64,000 nt of DNA, taken from the NCBI GenBank assembly GCA_004296455.1, contig AP018280.1, forward strand, positions 3,224,001 through 3,288,000, given 5' to 3'. Below are positions 26,867 through 36,597 of this stretch, piece after piece. The notes under the pieces were generated by a model. It saw only the letters and a list, made by a program, of their open reading frames with translations. It did no database searches and was not told where the DNA came from. Position 1 is the stretch's first letter. Each line of letters opens with the position of its first letter. Position numbers and translations under genes: made by a program. Origin of the DNA: Calothrix sp. NIES-4101. GTDB taxonomy: Bacteria; Cyanobacteriota; Cyanobacteriia; Cyanobacteriales; Nostocaceae.

Positions 26867-27691
26867 TTAATTAGAGGAATTACTGTAGCCCAGACTGATT
26901 GTACCTGGTTGTAAATAAAAATCCGGTGTTCTTACCGATTTTGATTCGGAATTTTCCATGCGAACATGGAGACATCCAGAAGAAGTAACGCCGATTACTG
27001 TACCTAGAAGGTTTTCTACGTATACGCTATTGCCGATATTCGTTAACAGATTGGTGTATCTCGGTAAAAGTATATCAATTCCTTTTTCTAAAAGACATTC
27101 AATCCCAGATTCTATACCAAGTAAGACCTGGGTGGCGAGGTTTTCTAAGTTGGTAATTCCGGTAACATGATGCAGTTTTTGCCAAGATTGCAAATTAATC
27201 CCTGTATCTGGTACTGGGTTTGACCAGTTGATACCAACGCCAATCACTGCTCGGTTGATTTTGTTGCCGCTAATTTTGGTTTCGGTCAGAATTCCGCCCA
27301 ATTTACGTTGATTCAAAATTAAGTCATTGGGCCATTTGATGCCGACAGGAATATTGCACTTTTGCAATTGTCTAGTAATTCCCCAGGCAGTTGCAAAGGT
27401 TAGCTGATAACTATTTATAACATCCAAAGTCAGTGCAATTGCAGTTGATATATATAATCCTCCGCTCTGCGACAGCCATTGACGACCCCATTGTCCACGC
27501 CCTGCTGTTTGTTCGGTAGCAATTACTACTGTTCCTGATGTTGCGCCGTTTTGTAGTAATTCCCACAGAGTTTGGTTTGTGGAGTTGACAGTTTCGTAGA
27601 GATGTAGCGAAAAGGGTAAATAAGCTTGTTGACGAGCAGTATTTAAAGCAGTTTCTATTTTTTCTTGTTCGAGTCTCACAGGATTTAACAC
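26867..27691 (-). CDS. birA: Biotin--[acetyl-CoA-carboxylase] ligase
   Basis: A 274-residue biotin protein ligase without the N-terminal DNA-binding domain, so it attaches biotin to the BCCP subunit of acetyl-CoA carboxylase but should not repress transcription. It has the substrate-recognition loop TAGRGQWGRQWLS and the catalytic KWPNDL. A GTG start is used at 27691. Its end lies 38 bp from the start of the M23 gene. Confidence 0.92.
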   Translation of the reverse strand: MLNPVRLEQEKIETALNTARQQAYLPFSLHLYETVNSTNQTLWELLQNGATSGTVVIATEQTAGRGQWGRQWLSQSGGLYISTAIALTLDVINSYQLTFATAWGITRQLQKCNIPVGIKWPNDLILNQRKLGGILTETKISGNKINRAVIGVGINWSNPVPDTGINLQSWQKLHHVTGITNLENLATQVLLGIESGIECLLEKGIDILLPRYTNLLTNIGNSVYVENLLGTVIGVTSSGCLHVRMENSESKSVRTPDFYLQPGTISLGYSNSSN

Positions 27692-28010
27692 AGATTTACG
27701 CTGTTAAGTTTAGCTTGAAATTGGCAAGTGGGGTATATAGGCATTCTCCAGAAGAAAGCAGCAGATGGAGACGGGGAGACGGGGAGATGGAGAGAGAGGG
27801 AGATTTATTTTATGTGTTGCCGGATTTTGAAGAAACGGTATTACTCATTATGATTAATTGCGTTTAGATAAATAGTTCGTCAAAATCAACTATTCAATCA
27901 GCTTTGAATTCAATTGACGGGTTATGTTGAGATTTACTTAAATACTCCCCCATCTCCCTATCATCTGCTGCAAAAAACATCTCTCCAGCAAGTGTTAAGT
28001 AACTTCCGAT
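27692..28010. other. Intergenic region with a GGAGACGCGGAGA-type repeat
   Basis: No gene is supported. It contains the purine-rich repeat at 27763-27803. A plus-strand frame from 27914 runs antisense into the small membrane-protein gene and is considered a shadow. Confidence 0.6.
27763..27803. repeat. Dispersed GGAGACGCGGAGA-type repeat
   Basis: GATGGAGACGGGGAGACGGG and the following GAGATGGAGAGAGAGG form short tandem GGAGA units of the same family as the copies at 22252, 45205 and 56425. Confidence 0.55.
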
Positions 28011-28280
28011 TCAAGACTCACCTGTTTTTCCTGATTTCGACTTACTCAACAAAAACCACCATATTTCCAAACCAATTAACCCAAAGCCAAAAGTTGTCAC
28101 TGCTACTTTTCCCCATAACGGCTGTTCAATCCGTTGAAACTCACTTGGGGGTGATATCTCAGACTTATGGGTGGTATGGGGTACTTCTGCAACTGTTCTG
28201 TAATTAGGAATACTGCACAAAAAACCTAAACCAACAAGCACACCAATAATTACCTTTTTCCTGAACATCATGCCCTCCAT
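28011..28280 (-). CDS. Small membrane protein downstream of copA
   Basis: An 85-89 residue protein with an N-terminal hydrophobic segment (VIIGVLVGLGFLCSI), a polar loop with HTTHK, and a second hydrophobic segment (VAVTTFGFGLIGLEIWWFLL). The first possible ATG directly follows the copA stop, but GGAGGG lies right after it, so the ATG at 28268 (MFRKK) is the better start. The position at the end of the copZ-copA operon suggests a role in copper handling. I do not recognise the family. Confidence 0.65.
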   Translation of the reverse strand: MEGMMFRKKVIIGVLVGLGFLCSIPNYRTVAEVPHTTHKSEISPPSEFQRIEQPLWGKVAVTTFGFGLIGLEIWWFLLSKSKSGKTGES

Positions 28281-30542
28281 TTATGCAATTGCCTTGGGTT
28301 TAAAATTACGCAAACGTAGCGCATTTGTTAATACCGAAACAGAACTAAATGCCATCGCTGCTCCGGCAATAATTGGGTTCAGTAACCAACCGAAAATCGG
28401 AAACAGAATACCAGCCGCAAGCGGAATTCCCGCAACGTTATAAATAAAGGCAAAAAATAGATTTTGGCGAATATTACGAATTGTTGCGTGGCTGAGTTGA
28501 ATCGCCGTTACTACACCTTGTAAATCACCAGAAATCAAAGTAATATCGCTAGCAGCGATCGCGACATCTGTTCCCGTACCAATGGCAATCCCGACATCCG
28601 CCTGAGCTAAGGCAGGTGCATCATTAATCCCATCACCCACCATTGCCACAATTTTGCCTTCACTTTGTAATCTTTTAATGGTGTTAGCTTTTTGTTCGGG
28701 TCGAATTTCTGCCAAGACACGTTTTATACCCACTTCATCAGCGATAATCTGGGCAGTACGATGGTTATCTCCTGTGAGCATGACGACTTCTAAGCCCAAT
28801 TTTTGTAGTGCTTTAATGGCTTGGGTAGATGTTGGTTTGACTGCATCAGTGATCGCAATTAAGCCTTGAATTTTACTTTCAATTGCGATGTATATGGCAG
28901 TTTTACCAAGAGACTCCAAACGTTCTTTTTCTGTTGCTAAAGCTTGAGTGTTGATACCCAACTCTGACATCCAGGCTTCTGTTCCAATTTGTACTAAGTA
29001 AACATCCACAATCCCCTGTACACCACTACCAGTGACAGCTGCAAACTTTTTCGCATCTACTAACCCGATTTCTTGAACTTGGGCATATCTAACAATTGCT
29101 TCTGCAAGGGGGTGTTCGGAATTACGTTCTAAAGATGCAGCTAATTGCAACAATTTGATTTCATTACCATTTGCTGTGCCATTGACAGTAACAAAATCGG
29201 TAACTGTGGGTTTCCCTGCGGTGATAGTTCCGGTTTTATCCAGGACAATTGTTTGGATTTTGTGGGCTAATTCTAAACTATCGGCACCTTTAATCAAAAT
29301 ACCGTTTTCTGCACCTTTACCAGTTCCCACCATGACTGATGTTGGAGTTGCTAAACCCAAGGCACAGGGACAAGCAATTATTAATACCCCCACCATCGTC
29401 ATCAAAGCCAGGGTAAGATTACCCATGACATTAAACCAAATGATAAACGTTAAAAGTGCGATCGCAATTACTGCCGGGACAAAAAATCCTGTGACTTGGT
29501 CTGCTAACCTTTGAATGGGTGCCTTGCTACCTTGAGCCTGTTGTACTAGCTGGACAATTTGCGCCAATACTGTATCTTTTCCTACTCGTGTAGTTTGAAA
29601 TTTAAAACTACCTGTTTTATTAATCGTTGCACCAATTACCTCATCTCCAGGTTGTTTCTTCACAGCAATACTTTCACCTGTCACCATCGATTCATCAATT
29701 GTTGATGTCCCAGAAATGACTTCACCATCAACAGGGATTTTCTCGCCAGGGCGTACTAATATCACATCTCCAATTTGTACCTCAGTAATAGGGATATCAA
29801 TTTCTTCCCCATTACGAATTAAACGTGCTGTTTTTGGTTGTAAACCCATGAGTTTACGGATAGCTTCTCCAGTTTGTTTTTTGGCGCGACTTTCTAAGAG
29901 TCTTCCAAGTAAAATTAAGGCAATAATCACGGCAGAAGCTTCATAATATACATCTGCTCTTAAACCTTGAGAGATGAATAAATTCGGGAAAAAAGTAGGA
30001 AATAGCGAGTAAATAAATGCCGTACTCGTGCCTAATGCCACAAGAGTATCCATAGTTGCCGCATGACGTTTCCATGCTTTCCAGGCATTGATGTAGAAAG
30101 ATAAACCGCACCAAAATTGGATTGGGATTGTTAGTCCTAATTGCGCCCAGGGGTGATGTAACCACATGGGGATAACAGGTATCTCTAAGCCTGTCATCAT
30201 CGGCATGGAACCAATGACAATTATGGCACTCAGGATACATGAAACTACCACCTTGCGGGTTAACTGATTGGCTGCTCTTGATTCTCGACGTTTTTCGGCT
30301 ACATCTTCCTCTATTGTTGGGTTTTGTTCTGATAAAAGAAATGCAGAATAACCAGCTTCATTTACAGCATTTTGGATAGTTGCAATATCTATTTTTTGGG
30401 CATCATATGCCACTGTTGCCAGTTCTGCACCAAAATTGACGATACATTCATTTACACCCTGGAGAGAATTAATTGCATCTTCAATGCTTCTCGCACAGGA
30501 TGCACAACTCATCCCGCGTAGTTTTAAGGTTACATTTTCCAT
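28281..30542 (-). CDS. copA: Copper-transporting P1B-type ATPase
   Basis: A 753-residue Cu+ pump. An N-terminal HMA domain has GMSCASC (Cys13 and Cys16); the membrane metal site is Cys391-Pro-Cys393; the phosphorylated Asp is 435 in DKTGT; and the hinge is [12 protein letters not shown]-terminal NAL..R motif ([13 protein letters not shown]) agrees with P1B-1 copper pumps. It may export copper, or supply plastocyanin and oxidase as CtaA/PacS do; the nearby resistance genes favour export. AGGGG lies about 9 nt before the ATG. It is preceded by the chaperone gene copZ (24 bp) and followed immediately by a small membrane-protein gene. Confidence 0.93.
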   Translation of the reverse strand: MENVTLKLRGMSCASCARSIEDAINSLQGVNECIVNFGAELATVAYDAQKIDIATIQNAVNEAGYSAFLLSEQNPTIEEDVAEKRRESRAANQLTRKVVVSCILSAIIVIGSMPMMTGLEIPVIPMWLHHPWAQLGLTIPIQFWCGLSFYINAWKAWKRHAATMDTLVALGTSTAFIYSLFPTFFPNLFISQGLRADVYYEASAVIIALILLGRLLESRAKKQTGEAIRKLMGLQPKTARLIRNGEEIDIPITEVQIGDVILVRPGEKIPVDGEVISGTSTIDESMVTGESIAVKKQPGDEVIGATINKTGSFKFQTTRVGKDTVLAQIVQLVQQAQGSKAPIQRLADQVTGFFVPAVIAIALLTFIIWFNVMGNLTLALMTMVGVLIIACPCALGLATPTSVMVGTGKGAENGILIKGADSLELAHKIQTIVLDKTGTITAGKPTVTDFVTVNGTANGNEIKLLQLAASLERNSEHPLAEAIVRYAQVQEIGLVDAKKFAAVTGSGVQGIVDVYLVQIGTEAWMSELGINTQALATEKERLESLGKTAIYIAIESKIQGLIAITDAVKPTSTQAIKALQKLGLEVVMLTGDNHRTAQIIADEVGIKRVLAEIRPEQKANTIKRLQSEGKIVAMVGDGINDAPALAQADVGIAIGTGTDVAIAASDITLISGDLQGVVTAIQLSHATIRNIRQNLFFAFIYNVAGIPLAAGILFPIFGWLLNPIIAGAAMAFSSVSVLTNALRLRNFKPKAIA

Positions 30543-30566
30543 TTTTTTACCCCTATTCCCTACTTT

Positions 30567-30761
30567 TTATGCAACTAAGTAACCAGCAGTTGTAATTACT
30601 TCTTTAATTAGAGCTTCAGATGCTTGGGTTTCAACGTTAACTAACTTTGTTTTCGGGTTAGTTTGGACTACAGCCGTTGAATCAACTGCTTTTATTGCTG
30701 CTGTGATTGTCTCCCCACAGGCAGAACAAGCCATATTAGGAACTGTGAGTTGAAGTTTCAT
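30567..30761 (-). CDS. copZ: Copper chaperone, Atx1/CopZ type
   Basis: A 64-residue soluble HMA-domain protein with the Cu+ site MACSAC near residues 10-15. It would hand Cu+ to the CopA encoded 24 bp downstream. AAGGTGG precedes the start by 6 nt. It is the first gene of the operon, behind a MerR-type promoter at 30794-30825. Confidence 0.93.
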   Translation of the reverse strand: MKLQLTVPNMACSACGETITAAIKAVDSTAVVQTNPKTKLVNVETQASEALIKEVITTAGYLVA

Positions 30762-30793
30762 CTTTAACCACCTTTCTTCTAGAAACTAATCCT

Positions 30794-30825
30794 ATTGTGA
30801 ATTCTCCTGTCTACTGGAGAGTCAA
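30794..30825 (-). promoter_or_regulatory. MerR/CueR-type promoter of copZ-copA
   Basis: On the minus strand a -35 box TTGACT (30825 to 30820) is separated by 19-20 nt from a -10-like CACAAT (30799 to 30794). The spacer holds an inverted repeat, ACTCTCC-N8-GGAGAAT (30822 to 30801). A dyad within an over-long spacer is the mark of promoters twisted open by MerR-family activators such as CueR. No merR-type gene is in the window. Confidence 0.65.
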
Positions 30826-30964
30826 GGGGGTAATATAAATAATTTTTTTTGCTAGATATAAGGAGTCAAGAAAAGGGGATGTGTTCACAGGTAGTGAATT
30901 CAAAATTGGAAAAATGCCTAGAAATGAGATTCTATGTGTACGCAGAGACAGCCTGAAGCCGAAA

Positions 30965-30981
30965 TTTCATCCTGATTTCAT
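30965..30981 (+). promoter_or_regulatory. CopR-type box 1 (TTTCAT-N5-TTTCAT)
   Basis: TTTCATCCTGATTTCAT is a perfect direct repeat with an 11-nt period, as bound by OmpR-family response regulators. It lies 69 nt before the lipoprotein gene that precedes copRS. An identical 17-mer is at 35108-35124 and a one-base variant at 38066-38082. Confidence 0.75.
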
Positions 30982-31049
30982 TTTTAGCTGAAAAACTGAG
31001 TATTAGCTTTCCCTATTCAGACTCGGCATTTTATTGATTGGAGACGAAT

Positions 31050-31961
31050 GTGAAATATATTCTGACGGCACTGGCGATTACTTCAACTCTTGTTGCTACT
31101 GGTTGTATCAAAGAAACTGCCAGCAGCCAGACAACTACTCCGAATACGACTACTACTGCGGAGGCAAACCATCACGAAGGTCATAATATGGATGGAGGGA
31201 AAACCTCGGGGACAGAACACAACTCCCATGGTAATCATTCTGCTGATTCTACATTAAAACCTGCAAATGCGATCGCAAAACTAACTGTTCCCACTAAAAT
31301 TACTCCTAAGATACCTGTAGAGTTAGTAATTGATATTAAAGATAAAGAAGGGAAAACAATTGATAATTTTGATCAATTTCAAGAACAATTAATGCATTTA
31401 ATCATTGTTAGCGATAATCTGGAATCTTTTAATCATATTCATCCAATATACAAAGGCAAGGGAAGATTTACAGTTAAAACAGATTTTCCCCAGGCAGGAG
31501 GTTATACACTCTTTAGTGACTATAAAGTCGCTGGGAAAGCAGAACAGGTTTCAATATTAAAAACTCAAGTTTCAGGTGCAAGTGGTAACAATACAGCCAA
31601 AATTGATTTGGCAACTACTAAAACTTTTGGCAATACTCAAGCTAATCTCAAATTATCTCAACCCACTATCAAAGCTGGGAAAAATGTACATTTGATTTTT
31701 AATTTATTAGATACTAAAAGTAATCAACCACTAAAAGATTTACAAAATTATTTAGGAGAAAAAGGTCATTTAGTTATCCTCAAACAATCATCATCATTCA
31801 CAGAAGCTGACTATATCCATGCCCATGCCATGAAAGATACTCCAGAGGGTGAGATTCATTTTATGACTAGTTTTCCAAAACCAGGAAAATATAAGATGTG
31901 GGGACAATTTAATCGTAATGGGAAAATTATTACTGCTGATTTTTGGGTTGATGTACAATAA
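31050..31961 (+). CDS. His-rich periplasmic lipoprotein, probably copper-binding
   Basis: About 303 residues. The frame opens at a TTG (31038), but the GTG at 31050 has GGAG 5 nt upstream and starts a lipoprotein signal (VKYILTALAITSTLVATGC). After the Cys comes a His-rich stretch (NHHEGHNMDGG, EHNSHGNH) of the sort that binds copper or other metals. Two similar beta-sandwich domains follow, each with a His pair after a strand (LMHLIIV...FNHIHP, then GHLVIL...YIHAHAM). It is probably anchored to the inner or outer membrane and faces the periplasm. It lies behind a CopR-type box and ahead of copRS, so it is likely part of the copper response. The family name is not known to me. Confidence 0.75.
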   Translation: MKYILTALAITSTLVATGCIKETASSQTTTPNTTTTAEANHHEGHNMDGGKTSGTEHNSHGNHSADSTLKPANAIAKLTVPTKITPKIPVELVIDIKDKEGKTIDNFDQFQEQLMHLIIVSDNLESFNHIHPIYKGKGRFTVKTDFPQAGGYTLFSDYKVAGKAEQVSILKTQVSGASGNNTAKIDLATTKTFGNTQANLKLSQPTIKAGKNVHLIFNLLDTKSNQPLKDLQNYLGEKGHLVILKQSSSFTEADYIHAHAMKDTPEGEIHFMTSFPKPGKYKMWGQFNRNGKIITADFWVDVQ

Positions 31962-32089
31962 ATATAGTTAGTATTGCATCTTAATTGAATTCTCATTTTA
32001 TCAAAGAAGCTCAATCATATTTATTCTATCTGGGAATTTGATGCTCAGGGAAGCCAATTCGCAAAGAACCTTTAATTGCTGCATGTGAT

Positions 32090-32794
32090 ATGCGTGTGTT
32101 GCTAGTCGAAGATGAACCTGATTTGGGACTTGCTATCAAACGCACTCTCAACCAACATAAATACTTGGTTGATTGGGTAATGGATGGTACAGAAGCATGG
32201 ATATATTTAGAAAATAGCTCGGCTCAATACACTGTAGTAATTCTAGATTGGATGCTGCCAGGAATTAGTGGTTTAGAATTGTGCCAAAGAATACGTTTGC
32301 AAGGCAACCCTCTTCCTATTTTGATGCTCACAGCTAAAGATAGAATGGAAGATAAGATTGCGGGTTTGGATGCGGGTGCTGATGACTATTTAATCAAACC
32401 ATTTGGGATGGGAGAATTACTGGCGAGATTGCGAGCTTTGCAGCGTCGTTCTCCACAGTTCCAGCCCCAAATACTCACTGTTGGTAAATTTTGTCTGGAT
32501 TATAGTCGCAGCGAAATTGTGAGTCAAAATGAAGCGGGTGAAAAGCAAATAATTTCTTTAACTAATAAAGAATTTCAACTGTTGGAATATTTTATGAAGC
32601 ATCCGAATCAGATATTAACAACTGAACAAATCCGCAATCAACTATGGGAAGTAAATGCAGAAACAGGTAGTAATGTGGTGGCAGCCCAAATCCGTTTGTT
32701 ACGTCGTAAACTCACAAATACTGGTTGTATAAACCCGATTGAAACTTTACACGGTTTGGGATATCGGCTGAATTTTACTGATGAATCAAAATAA
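32090..32794 (+). CDS. copR: OmpR-family response regulator, CopR-like
   Basis: A 234-residue two-domain regulator: receiver (acidic pocket in EDEPD, phosphorylated Asp53 in ILDWMLPG, Lys in LIKPFG) and winged-helix DNA-binding domain (LTNKEFQLLEYFMKHPNQIL...VAAQIRLLRRKL). The stop overlaps the kinase start by 14 nt. Three direct repeats with 11-nt spacing (TTTCAT-N5-TTTCAT) near copper genes are its most likely targets. It resembles CopR of Synechocystis in context (next to copM and copS); the name rests on that context. Confidence 0.88.
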   Translation: MRVLLVEDEPDLGLAIKRTLNQHKYLVDWVMDGTEAWIYLENSSAQYTVVILDWMLPGISGLELCQRIRLQGNPLPILMLTAKDRMEDKIAGLDAGADDYLIKPFGMGELLARLRALQRRSPQFQPQILTVGKFCLDYSRSEIVSQNEAGEKQIISLTNKEFQLLEYFMKHPNQILTTEQIRNQLWEVNAETGSNVVAAQIRLLRRKLTNTGCINPIETLHGLGYRLNFTDESK

Positions 32795-34217
32795 ACTTTT
32801 TAGGCTCACTCGTATCCGTTTAGCTTTATATTATGTAGTTGTCATGGGTTTAATTTTAAGCCTATGCGCTTTTGGCTTTTACCGAGCAGTATTTCATGCT
32901 CATGTTGTCGCTTTGGATAATGAAATTGAGTCGGTAACTGGGACACTGCATGATAGTTTAGAACTCAAGTTACAACAACCGGGAATTTTAGAACCAATTG
33001 CACAGCAGCTATTTCCAAATATCAATGATTGTAGTGCAGCAGTTACCTGTACTCAAAAACCACTGGATTCTAAACGCCATTTTCTCGGTATAGTCACCAA
33101 AAATAATTACTATGTGCGTTTTTTTGATACTTCAGGAAGATTAATTGCAACTGCTGGTGATTATCCACAGGGATTACCTACTATTTTTAATTCCCAAATA
33201 TGGCAATTCATTCAAGACAATAAAGGAAAAGAATACCATCAAATTTCTGTAGAGTTGCATACCCAAAATCATCAAAACTGGGGTTATATGCAAGTTGGAC
33301 GCAGCTTAGAAGAGTTTAATAGTTATCTTGATAGTGTCAAGTTAAGTTTAATCTTAGGGCTGCCCTTGGCGATGTTCATGATTGCTATTGCTAGTTGGTG
33401 GTTAGCTGGATTAGCAATGCAACCAATATATCAATCTTATCGACAAATCCAACAATTTACAGCCGATGTTGCCCATGAATTACGAACACCATTAGCTGCT
33501 ACAGGTGCAACAGTTGAATCAGCACTTTTAATGCCTCAATTAGCAGAGGAAGAAACACGAGATATTTTACAAACTATATACCGTCAACATCGGCGACTTA
33601 CTAGTTTAGTTGCTGATTTACTGATGTTAGCGCGTTTAGATAAACAACCAATTAAACAACAGGAATTATGTTGTCTCAATGAGATTGTTAGCGATTTGAT
33701 TGAGGAATTTGCAGCGATGGCAACTTCTGTAGGAGTCACACTAAAATCTATAATTAGAGTGCAGCAACCTTTAAATATTATTGGCAATTCTGACCAACTT
33801 TACCGCCTAATTTCTAACTTAATTGTGAATGCAGTTCAATACACACCCACAGGTGGAGAAGTGACAGTATTTTTAAAGAAAAGTGATTCTTTTGCCATAA
33901 TTAAAGTACAGGATACAGGTATTGGTATCCCCAAACATGAACTCCCTCATATCTTTGATCGATTTTACCGTGTAAATAGCGATCGCTCGCGCCGGACTGG
34001 TGGTTCTGGATTAGGTTTAGCCATTGTCCAAGCTATAGTTGCTCTCCATAAAGGTGAGTTAGATGTGGAAAGTGAATTAGGAAAAGGTAGCACTTTTACA
34101 GTTAAATTACCTTTAGATGTTACCCCACTGAAACGGAAGCCTTCCATTTCCTTGTTGAAAAATTGGTATCGCCACAGTTATCAGTTGCTGAGAGTTTGGT
34201 TAGCTGATTTCTTCTGA
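32781..34217 (+). CDS. copS: Sensor histidine kinase, CopS-like
   Basis: A 478-residue membrane kinase. Two membrane segments (about 14-34 and 187-212) enclose a periplasmic sensor domain of about 150 residues with paired Cys (NDCSAAVTCTQ), possibly a metal or redox site. The phosphorylated His232 is in DVAHELRTPL, and the ATP site has VNAVQYT, DTGIGI and GGSGLGLAIV. It overlaps copR and converges on copM. By context it senses periplasmic copper; the direct ligand residues cannot be assigned. Confidence 0.88.
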   Translation: MNQNKLFRLTRIRLALYYVVVMGLILSLCAFGFYRAVFHAHVVALDNEIESVTGTLHDSLELKLQQPGILEPIAQQLFPNINDCSAAVTCTQKPLDSKRHFLGIVTKNNYYVRFFDTSGRLIATAGDYPQGLPTIFNSQIWQFIQDNKGKEYHQISVELHTQNHQNWGYMQVGRSLEEFNSYLDSVKLSLILGLPLAMFMIAIASWWLAGLAMQPIYQSYRQIQQFTADVAHELRTPLAATGATVESALLMPQLAEEETRDILQTIYRQHRRLTSLVADLLMLARLDKQPIKQQELCCLNEIVSDLIEEFAAMATSVGVTLKSIIRVQQPLNIIGNSDQLYRLISNLIVNAVQYTPTGGEVTVFLKKSDSFAIIKVQDTGIGIPKHELPHIFDRFYRVNSDRSRRTGGSGLGLAIVQAIVALHKGELDVESELGKGSTFTVKLPLDVTPLKRKPSISLLKNWYRHSYQLLRVWLADFF

Positions 34218-34268
34218 CTAAAAAGAGTTAAATATTCATTAAACTTTTGAATGAAACTTAACTTTTTC
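34216..34268. terminator. Weak hairpin between convergent copS and copM
   Basis: AAAAAG and TTAA, then TTCATT, face AATGAA and TTAACTTTTT with small mismatches, between the two convergent stops. The stem is AT rich, so a terminator is only likely from position. Confidence 0.35.
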
Positions 34269-34947
34269 CCGGCGTTGAATTATACCAAACTTGATACCAT
34301 TGCTGCATCTGATTAATTTCTAGAGTTTGGGTTTTAATCATCGATTGGGCTAACTGGCGAAGTTCTGGTTTTGTACCTTTGTTAGCCACCATCTGCGACA
34401 TCTTCACAGCCATTTTGTGATGGGGAATCATTTGACGAATAAATTCTTTGTCAAAATCAGAGGCACTTTTCAAAGCTTCTAAATCCACCTTCATATTCAT
34501 CATATTCTTGTGCATTGATGCATCCATCATCCCTTGGTGCATCATTTGTTGGTGCCTTTGCATCATGGTTTCACTATTCATCGCCATAATCGGTACATCC
34601 TTGCCATACCATGCTTGATACCAAGTTTGCATTTGCTTAATTTCGCGGTTTTGGTCTTTTTTAATTACTTGCGCTAGTTTTTTTATTTCCGGACGTTTAG
34701 AGCTAGTTAAAGCTAAATCTGCCATCTGTACTGCTTGTTGATGATGGGGAATCATCATTTCGATAAAATGCTGATCAATGTGCAGCATCATTCCTCGTTT
34801 TTGAGTAAGATTCACTTGGCTTGGGTGATGGATATTATGCTGCGAATTTGGAGACTGAGCTTGGGTATTATTAGTAACTAACAATGTAGCGATCGCACTG
34901 CTAGTTAATAAGCCAACTAACCCATAAATCAGAGTATTATTTTTCAT
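34258..34947 (-). CDS. copM: CopM-like periplasmic copper-binding protein (DUF305)
   Basis: A 229-residue exported protein with two DUF305 repeats. Each has MIPHHxxAVxM (FIEMMIPHHQQAVQMA and FIRQMIPHHKMAVKMS) followed by a helix ending in MQTWYQAWYG or MQQWYQVWY, and Met/His-rich motifs in between (MMQRHQQMMHQGMMDASMHKNMMNM) that suit Cu+ or Ag+ binding. The ATG at 34947 begins a signal peptide (LIYGLVGLLTSSAIATLLVTNNTQA); the frame extends 42 codons upstream without sense. Synechocystis CopM lowers copper in the periplasm and is controlled by CopRS. A CopR-type box lies 161 nt upstream. Confidence 0.88.
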   Translation of the reverse strand: MKNNTLIYGLVGLLTSSAIATLLVTNNTQAQSPNSQHNIHHPSQVNLTQKRGMMLHIDQHFIEMMIPHHQQAVQMADLALTSSKRPEIKKLAQVIKKDQNREIKQMQTWYQAWYGKDVPIMAMNSETMMQRHQQMMHQGMMDASMHKNMMNMKVDLEALKSASDFDKEFIRQMIPHHKMAVKMSQMVANKGTKPELRQLAQSMIKTQTLEINQMQQWYQVWYNSTPGKS

Positions 34948-34983
34948 GGTTTTACCCGATCTCTTAAATGAAAATCTACTATA

Positions 34984-35061
34984 TACAGCACTTTTGAGGT
35001 ACGTGAGGTACACAAATTTCAGGTTAGCGTTTAAGCCTTTGAATTTTGATTGAGTGCTGTA
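34984..35061. repeat. Short element with 9-bp inverted ends
   Basis: TACAGCACT (34984-34992) is the exact complement of AGTGCTGTA (35053-35061), and GAGGTAC recurs inside. It could be a small dispersed repeat inserted in the copM leader; no target duplication was found. Confidence 0.35.
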
Positions 35062-35107
35062 CCTCATAAACATCGAATCTGCTGTATTTTCAGTGTTTCA
35101 TTTGTAG

Positions 35108-35124
35108 ATGAAATCAGGATGAAA
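35108..35124 (-). promoter_or_regulatory. CopR-type box 2 (upstream of copM)
   Basis: On the minus strand TTTCATCCTGATTTCAT, identical to box 1 and pointing at copM. A further TTTCAT in the opposite direction at 35096-35101 makes a partial palindrome with one half-site. Confidence 0.75.
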
Positions 35125-35360
35125 TATAGTTATTGTCTTAATATTTATTAAAAATACTAATTATTACTTAATAAATTAACTATGTACTATACAAGAACAA
35201 ATTTAGATAAAATATGCTTTTAGCTATATATTTTTTATCAAAGCTATTGCCTTATTAAATTATAGTAATTTTTCAAAATATATACAATTATTTTTTCATA
35301 GCCAATAGCTCCATAAAAATAGAGCTATAGTGCCTTGAAATATGATATTAATTTTTCGGT

Positions 35361-35867
35361 TTATAGATTCACGCTAAACCTGCCGTTAACTTTTTCACCA
35401 CTAATATCTGCATTAATTCTCACCTGATATTGACCAGTTGTAATCCTATCTAATGTAGCAGCATAGTGTTTACCATCAGCATCATAGATTAGAGGAATTG
35501 TTTTTTGCTTGCCATCGGGTGACTGAATATCAGCAGTAACTTTTGCATTGGAAATAGCTTTGTGTGTATCGCCTGTTTGTAAATAAAAATCTAAGTGAGT
35601 TGCCTTCCCTTGCTTTTCAGGGACTAATTCTAAATGATACTTTCCAGTTTCCACAACTTCACCACCTTTACTACTACGAGAATGGTCAGTATTTTTCTGG
35701 CTATTTGTTGTAGCTTTCGCTGTGGATGCAGTTTGATTCTTTGCAATAGTTCCTGTTTTCTCAGTCTGAGAATTACCACTAGAATCAGCAGTTTGATTTG
35801 CACAAGCACTTAAAAAAAGTAATCCCACACTAGCCAGTATGAAAAAATTTAACTTGAGCGATCGCAT
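35361..35867 (-). CDS. Lipoprotein with FixH/YtkA-like domain
   Basis: A 168-residue lipoprotein: signal peptide with lipobox LLFLSAC, then a Ser/Thr/Lys-rich linker to about residue 70 and a compact beta-sandwich (GKYHLELVPEKQGKATHLDFYL...ITTGQYQVRINADISG) like the YtkA/FixH group found beside metal transporters. GAGGAG precedes the start. It follows the truncated RND gene by 94 bp on the same strand and was probably the last gene of that efflux operon; its own promoter, if any, is not clear since the operon's front is gone. Confidence 0.75.
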   Translation of the reverse strand: MRSLKLNFFILASVGLLFLSACANQTADSSGNSQTEKTGTIAKNQTASTAKATTNSQKNTDHSRSSKGGEVVETGKYHLELVPEKQGKATHLDFYLQTGDTHKAISNAKVTADIQSPDGKQKTIPLIYDADGKHYAATLDRITTGQYQVRINADISGEKVNGRFSVNL

Positions 35868-35961
35868 AATTGTCTCCTCATCAATTTTTAATTTTTTATC
35901 AGCAAAATGGTATATATATTACCATCGGGATATCTAGTAAAAAGCACCAGCCAATAAATAT

Positions 35962-36597
35962 TTAGATAACTGAACTTTGGATAGTCTTAATATCTTGAAT
36001 ATTTTGCTGGGAATTATTAGTAATTAAAAACTTACCAAACTTGGCATACAAAGCAGGTAAAACTAATAAAGTTAATGCCGTAGAAGTAAATAAGCCACCC
36101 AAAACTACAATTGCTAAAGGCTGCAAAATTTCCTTACCTGCACCACTACCAATCACTAATGGAACCATCCCTAAAGCAGATGTGAAAGCAGTCATTAAAA
36201 TTGCCGCTAAACGCTCCATTGAACCGGCAAAAATTACCTCTTTTAAAGGCATTCCTTGAGCAATTTTACTATTATAATTATCCACCAATAACAAACCATT
36301 CCGTGTGGCAACACCAAATAAAGTAATAAATCCCACCAACGAAGCAACAGAAACTATTCCCCCGGAAATCGCAATTGAAAATACACCTCCAACTACCGCT
36401 AAAGGTAGATTAATCATAATCATCAACATAGCGGCGATAGATTTAACTGCAAAGTACATCAACACGGCGATAATTATAATTGAGATCGCACTAAATATCA
36501 GTAAATTTTGGGTGGCACGTTGTTCTGATTCAAACTGACCACCATACTGAATAAAGTAACCTGTGGGTAACTGGACTGATTGACTCATATCTTGCAC
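35962..36597 (-). pseudogene. CusA/CzcA-type RND efflux pump, C-terminal fragment cut by an IS
   Basis: Only the last 211 residues or so of a pump that normally has about 1,030. The fragment begins near SVQLPTGYFIQYGGQFESEQ, a block seen about 800 residues into heavy-metal RND pumps, and continues through the last membrane helices (LMYFAVKSIAAMLMIMINLPLAVVGG..., RNGLLLVDNYN) to a normal end. The first codons (GTG CAA GAT) come from the IS end. The rest of the pump and the usual membrane-fusion and outer-membrane genes are not found on the other side of the IS. The remnant cannot work as a pump. Confidence 0.88.

Larger units (their letters stand above)
34948..35360. other. Regulatory and AT-rich region upstream of copM
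   Basis: It contains a short inverted repeat TACAGCACT/AGTGCTGTA (34984-35061) and CopR-type box 2. From about 35130 to 35350 it is very AT rich, without a gene or repeat that I can see. Confidence 0.5.

Noticed and set aside
27914-28207. Plus-strand frame of 97 codons
   Set aside because: Most of it is antisense to the small membrane-protein gene behind copA, which has better context and RBS.
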